Positions 14,650 to 25,102 of a DNA stretch of 64,000 bases are shown here, one piece after another; the stretch's first letter is position 1; every line of letters starts with the position of its first letter. The stretch is taken from positions 620,001 through 684,000 of the forward strand of contig NZ_CP050137.1 of assembly GCF_013344685.1 (NCBI RefSeq), read 5' to 3'. A program made the translations under genes and the position numbers. The DNA comes from Sphingomonas sp. CL5.1 (lineage in GTDB: Bacteria > Pseudomonadota > Alphaproteobacteria > Sphingomonadales > Sphingomonadaceae). Under the pieces are notes generated by a model. The model made no database searches, had not been told where the DNA came from, and saw only the letters and a program-made list of their open reading frames with translations.

Positions 14650-15840
14650 ATGGCTGACCGTCTGTGGACCAATGCCCGACTCGCGACGATGGCCGGCGCC
14701 GGCCTCGGCGTCGTGGAGGATGGCGCGATCGCCTGCGCCGGGGGCGTCATCACCTATGCCGGCCCCGCCGCCGGCGCTCCGGCCGCGCGCGAGACGATCG
14801 ATTGCGCCGGCCGGTGGATCACGCCGGGGCTGATCGATTGCCACACCCACCTGATCCACGCCGGCGACCGCGCGCATGAGTTCGAGTTGCGGCTGGCCGG
14901 CGCTTCCTACGAGGAGATCGCCCGCGCCGGCGGCGGGATCGTCTCGACGATGCGCGCCACCCGCGCCGCGAGCGAGGAGGAACTGGTCGCCGCCGCCCTC
15001 CCCCGGCTCGACGCGCTGCTCGCGGAGGGCGTGACGACGATCGAGATCAAATCGGGTTACGGGCTGGAGCCGGAGAGCGAGGCGCGGATGCTGCGCGCCG
15101 CGCGCCGGCTGGGCGAGACGCGCGACGTGGCCGTCGCCACCACCTTCCTCGGCGCGCATGCGCTGCCGCCGGAATATGCCGGCGACCCGGACGGCTATAT
15201 CGCCGAGGTGTGCGACGAGATGCTCCCCGCCATCGCGCGCGAGGGGCTCGCCGATGCGGTCGACGCCTTCTGCGAGGGCATCGGTTTCACCCCCGCGCAA
15301 ACCGAACGCGTCTTCGCCGCCGCCGCGCGCTTCGCCTTGCCGGTGAAGCTCCACGCCGAGCAGCTTTCCAACCTCCACGGCGCGGCGCTCGCCGCCCGCC
15401 ACGGCGCGCTGTCCGCCGATCATCTCGAACATCTCGACGCGGCGGGCGTCGCCGCGATGGCCGCCACCGGCACGGTCGCCACCCTGCTCCCCGGCGCCTA
15501 TTACTTCACGCGCGAGACGAAGCTCCCCCCGATCGCCGCGTTGCGCGCGGCCGGCGTGCCGATCGCGCTCGCGACGGACAGCAACCCCGGCACCTCGCCG
15601 CTCACCTCGATCCTGCTGGTGCTCAACATGGCCGCGACCTTGTTCCGCCTGACGGTGGACGAGGCGCTGCGCGGCGTGACCGTCAACGCCGCCCGCGCGT
15701 TGGGACGCGCCGGCACGATCGGCACGCTCGAGCCCGGCAAGCATTGCGACCTCGCGATCTGGGACATCCGGCGCCCGGCCGAGCTTGTCTATCGCATCGG
15801 CTTCAACCCGCTTCACACCCGCATCCGGAGAGGCAAGTGA
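14650..15840 (+). CDS. hutI: Imidazolonepropionase HutI
   Basis: A 396-residue metal-dependent amidohydrolase that opens imidazolone-propionate to formimidoyl-glutamate. Seen: the D-C-H-T-H-L-I-H metal motif near residue 68, [17 protein letters not shown] with the catalytic His and Glu, S-A-D-H-L-E, and the late D-S-N-P-G-T-S-P motif. It heads the hutIHGU operon, and its stop overlaps the hutH GTG by 4 nt. The upstream palindrome probably puts it under HutC control. Confidence 0.96.
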   Translation: MADRLWTNARLATMAGAGLGVVEDGAIACAGGVITYAGPAAGAPAARETIDCAGRWITPGLIDCHTHLIHAGDRAHEFELRLAGASYEEIARAGGGIVSTMRATRAASEEELVAAALPRLDALLAEGVTTIEIKSGYGLEPESEARMLRAARRLGETRDVAVATTFLGAHALPPEYAGDPDGYIAEVCDEMLPAIAREGLADAVDAFCEGIGFTPAQTERVFAAAARFALPVKLHAEQLSNLHGAALAARHGALSADHLEHLDAAGVAAMAATGTVATLLPGAYYFTRETKLPPIAALRAAGVPIALATDSNPGTSPLTSILLVLNMAATLFRLTVDEALRGVTVNAARALGRAGTIGTLEPGKHCDLAIWDIRRPAELVYRIGFNPLHTRIRRGK

Positions 15841-17363
15841 TCGTTCTTCTACCCGGCCATGTGCCGCTGGCCGACTGGCGCGCCATCTATCGCGGCGCGC
15901 CCGCGAAGCTCGACGACAGCGCCGCCCCGCGCATCGCCGAAAGCGCCGCCGCCGTCGCGCGGATCATCGCGCGGCACCAGCCGGTCTATGGCATCAACAC
16001 CGGCTTCGGGAAGCTCGCCAGCGTCAAGATCGGCGACGCGGACCTCGCGACGCTCCAGCGCAATATCGTGCTGAGCCACGCCGCCGGCGTCGGCGCGCCC
16101 TCGCCCGCCGGCGTGGTGCGGCTGATGCTGGCGCTGAAGCTCGCCAGCCTCGGCGTCGGCGCGTCCGGCGTGCGGCCGGAGACGGTGGCGCTGCTCGAGG
16201 CGATGCTGGCGCGCGATCTGCTGCCGGTGATCCCGTGCCAGGGGTCGGTCGGCGCATCGGGCGACCTCGCCCCGCTCGCGCACATGGCCGCCGCGATGAT
16301 CGGCGCGGGCGAGATCGTCGCGGGCGGCGAGCGTCTCCCCGCCGCCGGGGCGCTCGCCGCCGCCGGCCTCGCCCCGCTGGAGCTTGGCCCGAAGGAGGGC
16401 CTGGCGCTCCTCAATGGCACGCAATTCTCCACCGCGAACGCGCTCGCCGGGCTGTTCGAGGCGGAGCGCGTGTTCCAGGCCGCGCTCGTCACCGGCGCGC
16501 TGTCGACCGAGGCGGCGAAAGGCTCCGACGCGCCGTTCGACGCGCGCATCCACGCGCTGCGCGGCCATGCGGGCCAGATCGCGGTCGGCGACGCGTTGCG
16601 CAAGCTGATGGCCGGCAGCGCGATCCGCGCCAGCCACCGCGAGGGCGACCCGCGCGTGCAGGACCCTTATTGTCTGCGCTGCCAGCCACAGGTGATGGGC
16701 GCCGCGCTCGACGTGCTGCGGCAGGCGGCCGCCACGCTCGCCACCGAGGCCAATGGCGTGAGCGACAACCCACTGATCTTCGCCGACACCGACGAGGCGC
16801 TCTCCGGCGGCAATTTCCATGCCGAGCCGGTCGCCTTCGCCGCCGACATGATCGCGCTCGCGATCTGCGAGATCGGCAGCATCGCCGAACGCCGCATCGC
16901 GATGCTGGTCGATCCGGCGCTGTCCGGCCTGCCGGCGTTCCTCACCCCGCGCCCCGGCCTCAACTCGGGCTTCATGATCCCGCAGGTGACGGCGGCGGCG
17001 CTGGTCAGCGAGAACAAGCAGCGCGCCTATCCCGCCTCGGTCGATTCGATCCCCACCTCCGCCAATCAGGAGGATCACGTCTCGATGGCGGCACACGGCG
17101 CGCGCCGCCTGCTGGCGATGGCCGCCAATGCCGCCAACGTGATTGGCATCGAGGCGCTGGCCGCCGCGCAAGGCTGCGACTTCCACGCCCCGCTCGTCTC
17201 GTCCGCCACGCTGGAGGCAGCGCGCGCCGCGATCCGCGCCGAGGTGCCGACGCTCGACGACGACCGCCATTTCGCGCCGGACATGGAAAGGGCCACCGCG
17301 CTGGTAACGTCAGGCGCACTGGTCGCGGCGAGCGGCGCGACATTGCCGGAAGTGACGGCATGA
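15837..17363 (+). CDS. hutH: Histidine ammonia-lyase HutH
   Basis: A 508-residue aromatic ammonia-lyase that removes ammonia from L-histidine to give urocanate, the first step of the pathway. The Ala-Ser-Gly triad that cyclises to the MIO group is present in [12 protein letters not shown] around residue 140; the catalytic Tyr is in [10 protein letters not shown] near residue 45, and the Q-D-x-Y-x-L-R motif (Q-D-P-Y-C-L-R-C-Q) is near 275. The GTG start at 15837 has GGAGAGG upstream and overlaps hutI. Confidence 0.96.
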   Translation: MIVLLPGHVPLADWRAIYRGAPAKLDDSAAPRIAESAAAVARIIARHQPVYGINTGFGKLASVKIGDADLATLQRNIVLSHAAGVGAPSPAGVVRLMLALKLASLGVGASGVRPETVALLEAMLARDLLPVIPCQGSVGASGDLAPLAHMAAAMIGAGEIVAGGERLPAAGALAAAGLAPLELGPKEGLALLNGTQFSTANALAGLFEAERVFQAALVTGALSTEAAKGSDAPFDARIHALRGHAGQIAVGDALRKLMAGSAIRASHREGDPRVQDPYCLRCQPQVMGAALDVLRQAAATLATEANGVSDNPLIFADTDEALSGGNFHAEPVAFAADMIALAICEIGSIAERRIAMLVDPALSGLPAFLTPRPGLNSGFMIPQVTAAALVSENKQRAYPASVDSIPTSANQEDHVSMAAHGARRLLAMAANAANVIGIEALAAAQGCDFHAPLVSSATLEAARAAIRAEVPTLDDDRHFAPDMERATALVTSGALVAASGATLPEVTA

Positions 17364-18154
17364 CCGCGTTCGTCCATCTCCATCGCGGCGACGCCCCGCT
17401 GATCGTCGCCATGCCGCACACCGGCACCGACCTCGCCGGGCTGGACGCGCGGTTCGTCTCCCCGTGGCGCGCCCGCCGCGACGCCGACTGGCATATCGAC
17501 CGGCTCTACGCCTTCGCCGCCGATCTCGGCGCGACGATCGTCCGCACGACCGTCTCGCGCAGCGTGATCGACGCCAATCGCGATCCCTCCGGCGCGTCGC
17601 TCTATCCGGGGCAGGCGACGACCGAACTCTGCCCCACCACCACCTTCGACGGCGAGCCGCTCTATGCCGGCCCGGCGCGCGACGAGGCCGAGATTGCCCG
17701 CCGCCGCGCCGCCTTCTTCGATCCCTATCACGCCGCCATCGCCGCCGAGATCGCGCGCCTCCGCGCCGCGCATCCGCGCATCGTCCTCTACGACGCGCAT
17801 TCGATCCGCAGCCGCATCCCGCGCCTGTTCGATGGCGAGCTGCCGCAATTCAACATCGGCACCAATGGCGACGCCACCTGCGATCCGGCGCTGACCGCCG
17901 CCGTCTCCACCGCCTGCACCGCCGACCAGATCGTCAACGGCCGCTTCAGGGGCGGCTGGACCACCCGGCATTACGGCCGGCCGGCGAGCGGCATCCACGC
18001 GATCCAGATGGAGCTGGCGATCCGCGGCTACGCTCCCGAGCCGGCCGCGCCGGACGAGACCAACTGGCCCCCCGCCTTCGACCCCGCTTTCGCCGCGCCG
18101 CTCACCGCGACGCTGCGCAACGTCCTCAACGCCTGCCTGGATTTCGCGAAATGA
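17360..18154 (+). CDS. hutG: N-formylglutamate deformylase HutG
   Basis: A 264-residue N-formylglutamate amidohydrolase (zinc-dependent, aspartoacylase-like fold) that yields glutamate and formate, the last step. Visible motifs: M-P-H-T-G-T-D-L near the N-terminus, [20 protein letters not shown] and [10 protein letters not shown]. The ATG at 17360 overlaps hutH by 4 nt and the stop overlaps hutU by 4 nt. The product of HutF is its substrate. Confidence 0.95.
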   Translation: MTAFVHLHRGDAPLIVAMPHTGTDLAGLDARFVSPWRARRDADWHIDRLYAFAADLGATIVRTTVSRSVIDANRDPSGASLYPGQATTELCPTTTFDGEPLYAGPARDEAEIARRRAAFFDPYHAAIAAEIARLRAAHPRIVLYDAHSIRSRIPRLFDGELPQFNIGTNGDATCDPALTAAVSTACTADQIVNGRFRGGWTTRHYGRPASGIHAIQMELAIRGYAPEPAAPDETNWPPAFDPAFAAPLTATLRNVLNACLDFAK

Positions 18155-19809
18155 CCCGATTCGATCCCTCCCGCGTCATCAAGCCCGCCACCGGCACGAC
18201 GCTCTCGGCCAGAAGCTGGCTCACCGAAGCGCCGCTGCGCATGCTGATGAACAACCTTCACCCCGATGTCGCCGAGCGACCGGAGGAGCTGGTCGTCTAT
18301 GGCGGCATCGGTCGCGCCGCGCGCGACTGGGAGAGCTACGACAGGATCGTCGAGACGCTGCGCCGGCTGGAGGACGACCAGACCTTGCTGATCCAGTCCG
18401 GCAAGCCGGTCGGCGTGTTCCGCACCCATGCGGACGCGCCGCGCGTGCTGATCGCCAACAGCAACCTGGTCCCCAAATGGGCGAACTGGGAGCATTTCGA
18501 CGAGCTCGATCGCAAGGGCCTCGCGATGTATGGCCAGATGACGGCCGGCTCGTGGATCTACATCGGCACGCAGGGCATCGTGCAGGGCACCTACGAGACG
18601 TTCGTCGAGATGGGCCGCCAGCATTACGACGGCGACCTTTCCGGCAAATGGCTGCTCACCGCCGGCCTCGGCGGGATGGGCGGCGCGCAGCCGCTCGCGG
18701 CGGTGATGGCTGGCGCCTCGTGCCTCGCGATCGAATGCCAGCAGAGCCGCATCGATATGCGCCTGCGCACCGGCTATCTCGACCGCGCCACCGCCAGCCT
18801 CGACGAGGCGCTGGAGATCGTGACGAGCGCGAAGGAGCCGGTGTCGGTCGGCCTGCTCGGCAATGCGGCGGAACTGTTGCCGGAGATTTACGCGCGCGGC
18901 GTGCGCCCCGACCTGCTCACCGACCAGACCAGCGCGCACGATCCGGTCAACGGCTATCTCCCCGCCGGCTGGACGGTGGAGCGCTGGCTCGCGGTGCGCG
19001 AGCAGGACCCGGCGACCGTCGCGGCGGCGGCGCGCGCCTCGATGGCGAAGCATGTCGAGGCGATGCTCGCCTTCCAGCGCGACGGCGTGCCGACGGTCGA
19101 TTACGGCAACAACATCCGCCAGGTGGCGAAGGACGAGGGCGTGGCCGACGCCTTCGCCTTCCCCGGCTTCGTCCCCGCCTATATCCGCCCGTTGTTCTGT
19201 CGCGGCATCGGCCCTTTCCGCTGGGTCGCGCTGTCCGGCGACCCGGAGGATATCTACCGGACCGACGCCAAGGTGAAGGAACTGCTGCCGGACAACAGGC
19301 ACCTCCACCGCTGGCTCGACATGGCGCGCGAGCGCATCCACTTCCAGGGCCTGCCGGCGCGCATCTGCTGGGTCGGGCTTGGTGATCGCCACCGGCTCGG
19401 CCTCGCCTTCAACGAGATGGTGGCGAAGGGCGAGTTGAAGGCGCCGGTGGTGATCGGCCGCGACCATCTCGATTCCGGCTCGGTCGCCTCGCCCAACCGC
19501 GAGACGGAGGCGATGCGCGACGGCTCGGACGCGGTGTCCGACTGGCCGTTGCTCAACGCGCTGCTCAACACCGCTTCCGGCGCGACATGGGTGTCGCTGC
19601 ATCACGGCGGCGGCGTCGGCATGGGCTATTCGCAGCATAGCGGCATGGTGATCGTCGCGGACGGCACCGAGGCGGCGGCGAAGCGGCTGGAGCGCGTGTT
19701 GTGGAACGATCCCGCGACCGGCGTGATGCGTCATGCCGACGCCGGCTATGAGATCGCGATCGATTGCGCGAGAGAAAAGGGCCTCGATCTGCCGGCCATC
19801 CCCGGCTGA
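18151..19809 (+). CDS. hutU: Urocanate hydratase HutU
   Basis: A 552-residue urocanase that hydrates urocanate to imidazolone-propionate using tightly bound NAD+ as an electrophile. The family blocks are clear: [35 protein letters not shown], the glycine-rich [12 protein letters not shown] loop, D-Q-T-S-A-H-D-P and [11 protein letters not shown]. It is the last gene of hutIHGU and is followed by a strong terminator. Confidence 0.97.
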   Translation: MTRFDPSRVIKPATGTTLSARSWLTEAPLRMLMNNLHPDVAERPEELVVYGGIGRAARDWESYDRIVETLRRLEDDQTLLIQSGKPVGVFRTHADAPRVLIANSNLVPKWANWEHFDELDRKGLAMYGQMTAGSWIYIGTQGIVQGTYETFVEMGRQHYDGDLSGKWLLTAGLGGMGGAQPLAAVMAGASCLAIECQQSRIDMRLRTGYLDRATASLDEALEIVTSAKEPVSVGLLGNAAELLPEIYARGVRPDLLTDQTSAHDPVNGYLPAGWTVERWLAVREQDPATVAAAARASMAKHVEAMLAFQRDGVPTVDYGNNIRQVAKDEGVADAFAFPGFVPAYIRPLFCRGIGPFRWVALSGDPEDIYRTDAKVKELLPDNRHLHRWLDMARERIHFQGLPARICWVGLGDRHRLGLAFNEMVAKGELKAPVVIGRDHLDSGSVASPNRETEAMRDGSDAVSDWPLLNALLNTASGATWVSLHHGGGVGMGYSQHSGMVIVADGTEAAAKRLERVLWNDPATGVMRHADAGYEIAIDCAREKGLDLPAIPG

Positions 19810-19836
19810 ACCCTCGATATCCCGGCGATTTTATTC

Positions 19837-19869
19837 AGGCCGCCGCGAGCAGTTCGCGGCGGCCTTTTT
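19837..19869 (+). terminator. Rho-independent terminator of the hutIHGU operon
   Basis: A perfect 12-bp GC-rich stem (AGGCCGCCGCGA and complement) with a 5-nt loop is followed directly by a run of five T. It begins 28 nt after the hutU stop codon. Confidence 0.9.
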
Positions 19870-20229
19870 GTCGGAAGGAGCCGCGACACGGCTCGATACT
19901 TTGCGAAAACTTCGCAATATTACCACTTCGTAACATTCGCGGCGCGACATCTCGCCATCCGATCAGGCGTCCAAGCCGCATCGCAACAAAGCTGTCAACG
20001 GTGACAGCTTCGTCATTTCGCAGCTGCATCATCGCATGCTCAAGCACAGCTACAACTGCCTTGGTCATCGTACCGGGATACCGGCCGAACGGCCGGGCCC
20101 GGTGAATTATCTGCGCGGCGAGAGTTTTTCCTGATTTCGGACAGTAATGCTTTCCGTCGATTTCTGCCGGGATGTTGACGGGCGTCATTTCGCTGTTATT
20201 GACATGCCAACTGCTAAAAGGAATGGCGC
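19870..20229. promoter_or_regulatory. Long structured leader/intergenic region upstream of mucR
   Basis: This 360-nt space is noticeably richer in A and T than its surroundings. It holds a perfect 9-bp inverted repeat with a 4-nt centre at 19989-20010 (AAGCTGTCA/TGACAGCTT) and a nested GC-rich hairpin at 20072-20103 (ACCGGG/CCCGGT outside CCGGCC/GGCCGG). MucR/Ros proteins bind AT-rich promoter DNA and often control their own gene (family knowledge), so these are candidate regulatory sites. A minus-strand open frame here has no clear coding bias and was not accepted. Confidence 0.45.
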
Positions 20230-20733
20230 ATGCCCGAAGAATCCATCGACACCAACGCGGTTGAGCTTGCCACCGAATTGACGATCGCGTGGCTTTCCAA
20301 CCCGAACACACGGGCATCGAGCGAAGATGTGCCGGCATTTCTCCAGAAGATGCACGAAGCTGTTTCGGGGCTTTCGTCGGAAGTGGAAGCCGCCAGCGCG
20401 CCGGAAGTCACCGCCGAACATGTCCCCGCGGTTTCGGTGCGTAAATCACTTGCGTCGAAGGATTTCATCATCTCGATGATCGACGGCAAGCCTTACAAGA
20501 CGCTGCGCCGTCACCTCGCGGGTCAGGGCCTGACGCCGGCCGAATATCGCCAGCGTTATGGCCTGAAGCCGGATTATCCGATGGTCGCCGAAAGCTATTC
20601 GGAAGCGCGCCGCGCGATGGCCAAGAAGATCGGTCTCGGCCGCAAGCCCGGCATGAAGCGCAAGGCGGAGAGCGAGGCCGCCCCCCAGCCGACGCGTGGG
20701 CGCCGCAAGGCCGCCGCGCAGTCCGAAGGCTGA
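20230..20733 (+). CDS. MucR/Ros-family transcriptional regulator lacking zinc cysteines
   Basis: A 167-residue MucR/Ros homologue. The DNA-binding region S-L-A-S-K-D-F-I-I-S-M-I-D-G-K-P-Y-K-T-L-R-R-H-L and L-T-P-A-E-Y-R-Q-R-Y-G-L is well conserved at about residues 75-120, but the two Cys of the classical Cys2His2 site (normally around C-L-x-x-C/D-G) are replaced by Ser and Asp, so zinc is probably not bound. The N-terminus is a helical oligomerisation region, and the C-terminus is a basic, Arg/Lys-rich tail. In related bacteria MucR proteins act as global, H-NS-like repressors of exopolysaccharide, motility and GTA or phage genes. Confidence 0.9.
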   Translation: MPEESIDTNAVELATELTIAWLSNPNTRASSEDVPAFLQKMHEAVSGLSSEVEAASAPEVTAEHVPAVSVRKSLASKDFIISMIDGKPYKTLRRHLAGQGLTPAEYRQRYGLKPDYPMVAESYSEARRAMAKKIGLGRKPGMKRKAESEAAPQPTRGRRKAAAQSEG

Positions 20734-20741
20734 GCCTCGCT

Positions 20742-20775
20742 CGCCCGTTTCCCCGCGTCGTCGGGGAAACGGGCG
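20742..20775 (+). terminator. Hairpin terminator after mucR
   Basis: A perfect 14-bp stem (CGCCCGTTTCCCCG and its complement) closes a 6-nt loop 9 nt after the mucR stop. No T-run follows, so it may end transcription inefficiently or protect the 3' end. Confidence 0.7.
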
Positions 20776-20953
20776 ACGCCATCGGTGGTCGGCGGGCGAT
20801 TACACCGCATGGCGTGAAAACGCCCGCAGGCAATTGCCTCGACCGGCCATTCACCCGATCGCATCGACGCGAAGGGATCGCGCGCCGATCAGGGGCCGTG
20901 CACGCATGAAGCGCTGAAGCGCCGCCAGGTCTCGCTCCGCCTCGCCGCGCCAG

Positions 20954-21916
20954 TTACAGCCGCGCCAGCCAGTCGAGCAGCAGGCGATTGACCTCCGCCG
21001 GCCGCTCCTGCTGCGTCCAGTGCCCGCATCCTTCCAGCACATGCCCCTCGACGCGGGGCACCAGCGGCTTCATCAACGCCACCGGATCGCTCACCGCGCC
21101 GAACAGAGTAGTGGCCGGGTCCTTGCCGCCACCGATGAACAGCGCGGGCTGCTCGATACGCCGCTCGCGATAGGGTTGCAGCCACGCGAAATCGCGCTCG
21201 TGATTGCGGTAGCGGTTGATCGGGCCACGGAAACCCGAAGCCTCGAACTCCCCGACATAATATTCGAGGTCCGCCGGCGTCAGCCACGCGGGGAAGGTGC
21301 CGGGATCGATCATCCCGTCGAGCAGCGTCGCCCCCGCCGGCTTCTCCGGCCACGTGCCGGGCGGCGCGTCTCCTGAAATGGCGTAATAGAATTTGCGCAG
21401 GAAATCGCGCACGTCGCGCTCGGCTTCCGCCTCCGGCGGCCCCTCCATCTGGAACCATTCCTGATAGAAGAAGCGCCCCTTCGCGGTGAAGGCGGCGCGG
21501 AAGGTCTCCGTGAAGGGGCGTGACGGCACCCCGGCATAGGGCACCGACAGCGCCGCCACGGCGCGGAATTGCTCGGGATGGACGAGCGCGCTGTTCCACA
21601 CCATCGGCGCGCCCCAGTCATGCCCGACGAGGATCGCCGGCCGCTCCGGCTGGAGCACGGCGGCGACAGCGGCGATATCCGCCACCAGATGCTCCATCGC
21701 ATAGGCCGCGACCGGCCGCGGCTTGTCCGACCCGCCATAGCCGCGCACGTCGATCGCCGCCGCCGTGAAGCCGGCGCGCCCCACCGGCCCGAGCTGGTGC
21801 CGCCACGAATACCAGCTCTCGGGAAAGCCGTGCACCATCAGCACCAGCGGCCCCGCCCCCTCTACCGCCACGCGCAGGCGGACATCGCCGATGTCGATCA
21901 TGCGGAAATCGGGCAT
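20954..21916 (-). CDS. Alpha/beta hydrolase, epoxide-hydrolase-like
   Basis: A 320-residue alpha/beta hydrolase. The oxyanion motif H-G-F-P-E-S-W-Y-S-W is near residue 30, the nucleophile elbow G-H-D-W-G-A near 100 (Asp nucleophile, as in soluble epoxide hydrolases and haloalkane dehalogenases), and the catalytic His is in G-C-G-H-W-T-Q-Q-E-R-P close to the C-terminus. H-G-x-P and the Asp nucleophile favour epoxide hydrolase over esterase. The ATG at 21916 has AGGAG six bases upstream. The substrate cannot be told from sequence; it stands alone between mucR and ctaD. Confidence 0.85.
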   Translation of the reverse strand: MPDFRMIDIGDVRLRVAVEGAGPLVLMVHGFPESWYSWRHQLGPVGRAGFTAAAIDVRGYGGSDKPRPVAAYAMEHLVADIAAVAAVLQPERPAILVGHDWGAPMVWNSALVHPEQFRAVAALSVPYAGVPSRPFTETFRAAFTAKGRFFYQEWFQMEGPPEAEAERDVRDFLRKFYYAISGDAPPGTWPEKPAGATLLDGMIDPGTFPAWLTPADLEYYVGEFEASGFRGPINRYRNHERDFAWLQPYRERRIEQPALFIGGGKDPATTLFGAVSDPVALMKPLVPRVEGHVLEGCGHWTQQERPAEVNRLLLDWLARL

Positions 21917-22069
21917 CGCGCGCTCCTGCCAGCGGGGTGACGGGGCGATCATGCCAGAAAGCCCGCCGCCGCCAAGCACGGAATGTCGCGCCAGCGGCGC
22001 CGCGAGGGACGATGCCTGACGGGAAAGGCCGCGCAGGAGGAACTGCCGCGCGCAGCCCTGCAAAGCAAA

Positions 22070-22095
22070 ACGCCCCGCGGTTTCCCGCGAGGCGT
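22070..22095 (-). terminator. Terminator downstream of ctaD
   Basis: On the minus strand an 11-bp stem with one mismatch (ACGCCTCGCGG paired with CCGCGGGGCGT) around a GAAA tetraloop is followed by TTTGCTTTGC. It starts about 24 nt after the ctaD stop codon. Confidence 0.75.
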
Positions 22096-22118
22096 CTCGT
22101 TTGCCCCTGCTGCGGCGA

Positions 22119-23798
22119 TCAGTGGTGCTGATCGTCGTCGATTACCGGCAGCGTCTCGAACTGGTGGTACGGCGGCGGCGAGGACAGCGTCCACTCCAGC
22201 GTCGTCGCGCCTTCGCCCCACGGATTGTCGCCAGCCTTCTTGCCCGCGATCAGCGAGATGATCAGGTTGACGAAGAAGATGGCCATGCCGGCGGCCATGA
22301 TCATGTAGCCGATCGTCGCCACCTCGTTCCAGTGCGCGAAGCCGTCCGGATAATCCGGATAGCGGCGCGGCATGCCCTGAAGCCCGAGGAAGTGCATCGG
22401 GAAGAACATGACGTTCACGCCGATGAAGAACACCCAGAAATGCAGATGGCCGAGGAACTCGTTCATCATCTTCCCGGACATCTTCGGGAACCAGTAATAG
22501 AAGCCGGCGAACAGCGAGAACACCGCGCCCAGCGACAGCACGTAGTGGAAGTGCGCCACCACGTAATAGGTGTCCTGCATGTAATCGTCGACGCCGCCGT
22601 TGGCGAGCACCACGCCGGTCACGCCGCCGACGGTGAACATGAAGATGAAGCCGATCGCCCACACCATCGGCACGCGGAAGGTGAGGCTGCCGCCCCACAT
22701 CGTCGCGATCCACGAGAAGATCTTGATGCCGGTCGGCACCGCGATCACCATCGTGGCGGCGGTGAAATACATCTTGGTGTTCACCGAAAGGCCGGTGGTG
22801 AACATGTGGTGCGCCCACACGACGAAGCCGACCACGCCGATCGCGACCATGGCATAGGCCATGCCGAGATAGCCGAACACCGGCTTGCGGCTGAAGGTGG
22901 AGATGATCTGGCTGACCATGCCGAAGCCCGGCAGGATCATGATGTAGACTTCGGGGTGGCCGAAGAACCAGAACAGATGCTGGTACAGGATCGGATCGCC
23001 GCCGCCCGCCGGATCGTAGAAGGTGGTGCCGAAGTTGCGGTCGGTCAGCAGCATGGTGATCGCCGCCGCCAGCACCGGCAGCGCGAGCAGCAGCAGGAAC
23101 GCCGTGACCAGCACCGACCAGACGAACAGCGGCATCTTGTGCAGCGTCATGCCCGGCGCGCGCATGTTGAAGATCGTGGTGATGAAGTTGATCGCGCCGA
23201 GGATCGACGATGCGCCCGCGAGGTGGAGCGAGAGGATCGCCATGTCGGTCGATGGCCCCGGCTCGCCATAGGTGGAGAGCGGCGCGTACAGCGTCCAGCC
23301 GTTGCCGGCGCCGCCGAAGAAGGGCGAGGCGAGCAGCAGCGAGAAGGCCGGGATCAGCAGCCAGAAGCTGATGTTGTTCATGCGCGGGAAGGCCATGTCC
23401 GGCGCGCCGATCATCAGCGGCACGAACCAGTTGCCGAACCCGCCGATCATCGCCGGCATGACCATGAAGAACACCATGATCAGCCCGTGCGCCGTCACCA
23501 GCACGTTCCACAGGTGCAGCGATTCGTCGAGGCTGGCCTCGCCGCCGTGCAGATGCGCCGCCCAGCCCTGGAGGTACTGGATGCCCGGATGCATCAGCTC
23601 CGCGCGCATCAGGCCGGAGATCCCGCCGCCGATGATGCCGGCGGTGATCGCGAAGATCAGATAGAGCGTGCCGATGTCCTTGTGGTTCGTCGACATGAAC
23701 CAGCGGGCGAAGAAGCCCGGCTTGTGATCGGCATCATGATGGTGGTCGTGCGCGTGATGCGCCTCGAACGCCGAAGGTTGGATCGCGGTATCGGTCAT
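22119..23798 (-). CDS. ctaD: Cytochrome c oxidase subunit I (aa3 type)
   Basis: A 559-residue, twelve-helix heme-copper oxidase subunit carrying heme a, heme a3 and CuB. Seen: S-T-N-H-K-D-I-G-T at the N-terminus, the heme-ligand [10 protein letters not shown] segment, [15 protein letters not shown] with the CuB His and the cross-linked Tyr, and [15 protein letters not shown] with the late heme ligands. It reduces O2 and pumps protons in the inner membrane. A His-rich N-terminus ([12 protein letters not shown]) is unusual and may bind metal. It follows ctaC by 3 nt. Confidence 0.97.
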   Translation of the reverse strand: MTDTAIQPSAFEAHHAHDHHHDADHKPGFFARWFMSTNHKDIGTLYLIFAITAGIIGGGISGLMRAELMHPGIQYLQGWAAHLHGGEASLDESLHLWNVLVTAHGLIMVFFMVMPAMIGGFGNWFVPLMIGAPDMAFPRMNNISFWLLIPAFSLLLASPFFGGAGNGWTLYAPLSTYGEPGPSTDMAILSLHLAGASSILGAINFITTIFNMRAPGMTLHKMPLFVWSVLVTAFLLLLALPVLAAAITMLLTDRNFGTTFYDPAGGGDPILYQHLFWFFGHPEVYIMILPGFGMVSQIISTFSRKPVFGYLGMAYAMVAIGVVGFVVWAHHMFTTGLSVNTKMYFTAATMVIAVPTGIKIFSWIATMWGGSLTFRVPMVWAIGFIFMFTVGGVTGVVLANGGVDDYMQDTYYVVAHFHYVLSLGAVFSLFAGFYYWFPKMSGKMMNEFLGHLHFWVFFIGVNVMFFPMHFLGLQGMPRRYPDYPDGFAHWNEVATIGYMIMAAGMAIFFVNLIISLIAGKKAGDNPWGEGATTLEWTLSSPPPYHQFETLPVIDDDQHH

Positions 23799-23801
23799 GG
23801 C

Positions 23802-24914
23802 TCAGCGTCCGGTCGGGCCGGCCGGGCCCGCATTCGCGGTCGCGGCCTGATTGGTGGTGGGAGCGGCGGCGTTCGCGGCCGGCGCGGCGGCATTGGCGGC
23901 GGCATCGGCCGGCGCGGCGGCGGCGGGAGCCGCGGCGGCGTCGGCCGGCTTGACCGCGCCCGGCATGGTGCCGCCCTTGGCCTTGATCCATGCGGCGAAC
24001 TCGGCCGGCGGCACCGCCTCCACCGCGATCGGCATGAAGGCGTGGCGCGCGCCGCACAGCTCGGAGCACTGGCCGAAATAGAGGCCCGGCTTGTCGATCG
24101 TGAAGCTCGTCTCGTTGAGGCGCCCCGGCACCGCGTCGAGCTTGATCCAGAACGCCGGGACCGCCCAGCTATGGATCACGTCGTTGGCGGTGGTGATGAG
24201 GCGGATCGGCACGCCGACCGGCAGCACGACGCGATTGTCGGCGGCGAGCAGGCGCGGGCCGTCCGCATCGGTGCGGTAACGCTCGCCGGCGGCGACCTGG
24301 TCCTTTTCCTTCAGCATGTTGGCGGTGATCTCGATCCCGCCGTTGTCCGGATACTGGTAGCTCCAATACCATTGGTTGCCGATCGCCTTGAGCGTGACGG
24401 CGTTGGCCGGCGCCGGCTTGTATTGCGCGGAGAGCAGGCCGATCGACGGCACCGCGACCGCGACGAGGATCAGCACCGGCAGCAGCGTCCACACCACCTC
24501 GATCACGGTGTTGTGGCTGGTCTTGGACGGCACCGGGTTCGCCGCGCGGCGATAGCGGATGACCACCCACACCAGCAGCGCGAGCACGAGGAGCGAGATC
24601 GCGGTGATGAGCGGCAGCAGGATGTGATTGTGGAAATCGTGCGCGCGCTGCCCGACCTTCGTCACCTGCGGCTGGAGGTGCATCAGACCGTCGGTCGGCT
24701 GGCCGATCATCGGCTTGACCGTCATCGCCGGCGCGCCGTCCATCGCCAGTTCGGGCGAAGCGGGCGTCGCGGCGGCGGCCGGAGCCGCGGCGGCTGGCGT
24801 CGCGGCGGCGGCCACGGGCGCTTCCTGTTTCGCGGGCGCCTGCGCCGAGGCGGGCGCCAGCCCGGCCAGCGCGAGGCCGGCCGCGAGAGCCAATCCTTTG
24901 AACGCGATCTTCAT
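23802..24914 (-). CDS. ctaC: Cytochrome c oxidase subunit II
   Basis: A 370-residue subunit that receives electrons from cytochrome c. It has a signal sequence (to about residue 24, A-S-A-Q), an Ala/Pro-rich linker, two membrane helices (about 95-165), and a periplasmic cupredoxin domain with W-Y-W-S-Y-Q-Y-P-D and the CuA site C-S-E-L-C-G-A-R-H-A-F-M around residues 282-293. The last 60 residues are a low-complexity Ala/Pro/Asn tail not seen in minimal subunits. It forms an operon with ctaD; the gene for subunit III is not in view. Confidence 0.96.
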   Translation of the reverse strand: MKIAFKGLALAAGLALAGLAPASAQAPAKQEAPVAAAATPAAAAPAAAATPASPELAMDGAPAMTVKPMIGQPTDGLMHLQPQVTKVGQRAHDFHNHILLPLITAISLLVLALLVWVVIRYRRAANPVPSKTSHNTVIEVVWTLLPVLILVAVAVPSIGLLSAQYKPAPANAVTLKAIGNQWYWSYQYPDNGGIEITANMLKEKDQVAAGERYRTDADGPRLLAADNRVVLPVGVPIRLITTANDVIHSWAVPAFWIKLDAVPGRLNETSFTIDKPGLYFGQCSELCGARHAFMPIAVEAVPPAEFAAWIKAKGGTMPGAVKPADAAAAPAAAAPADAAANAAAPAANAAAPTTNQAATANAGPAGPTGR

Positions 24915-25102
24915 CGTCTTGTTGTCACCCCTGCCTGTCCCGGCCCCAAAGCCGCTCGTGCGGCGCAGATTCCGTCCATTCGGCCTGCGCTATACGCAGC
25001 AGGTCCCGTCGCCTCAAGCGCTAAGAGTCCGAGTCATCGCCCGTTGCGCGGGCGTCCGCCGGCCCGTATCTGCACGGGCGGGGCCGAAGCGAAGGGATAT
25101 CC

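Noticed and set aside
19835..20338. A 167-codon minus-strand frame between hutU and mucR
   Set aside because: It runs through the hutU terminator, shows no GC bias at third positions, and has no recognisable motif; a regulatory region for mucR is more likely.
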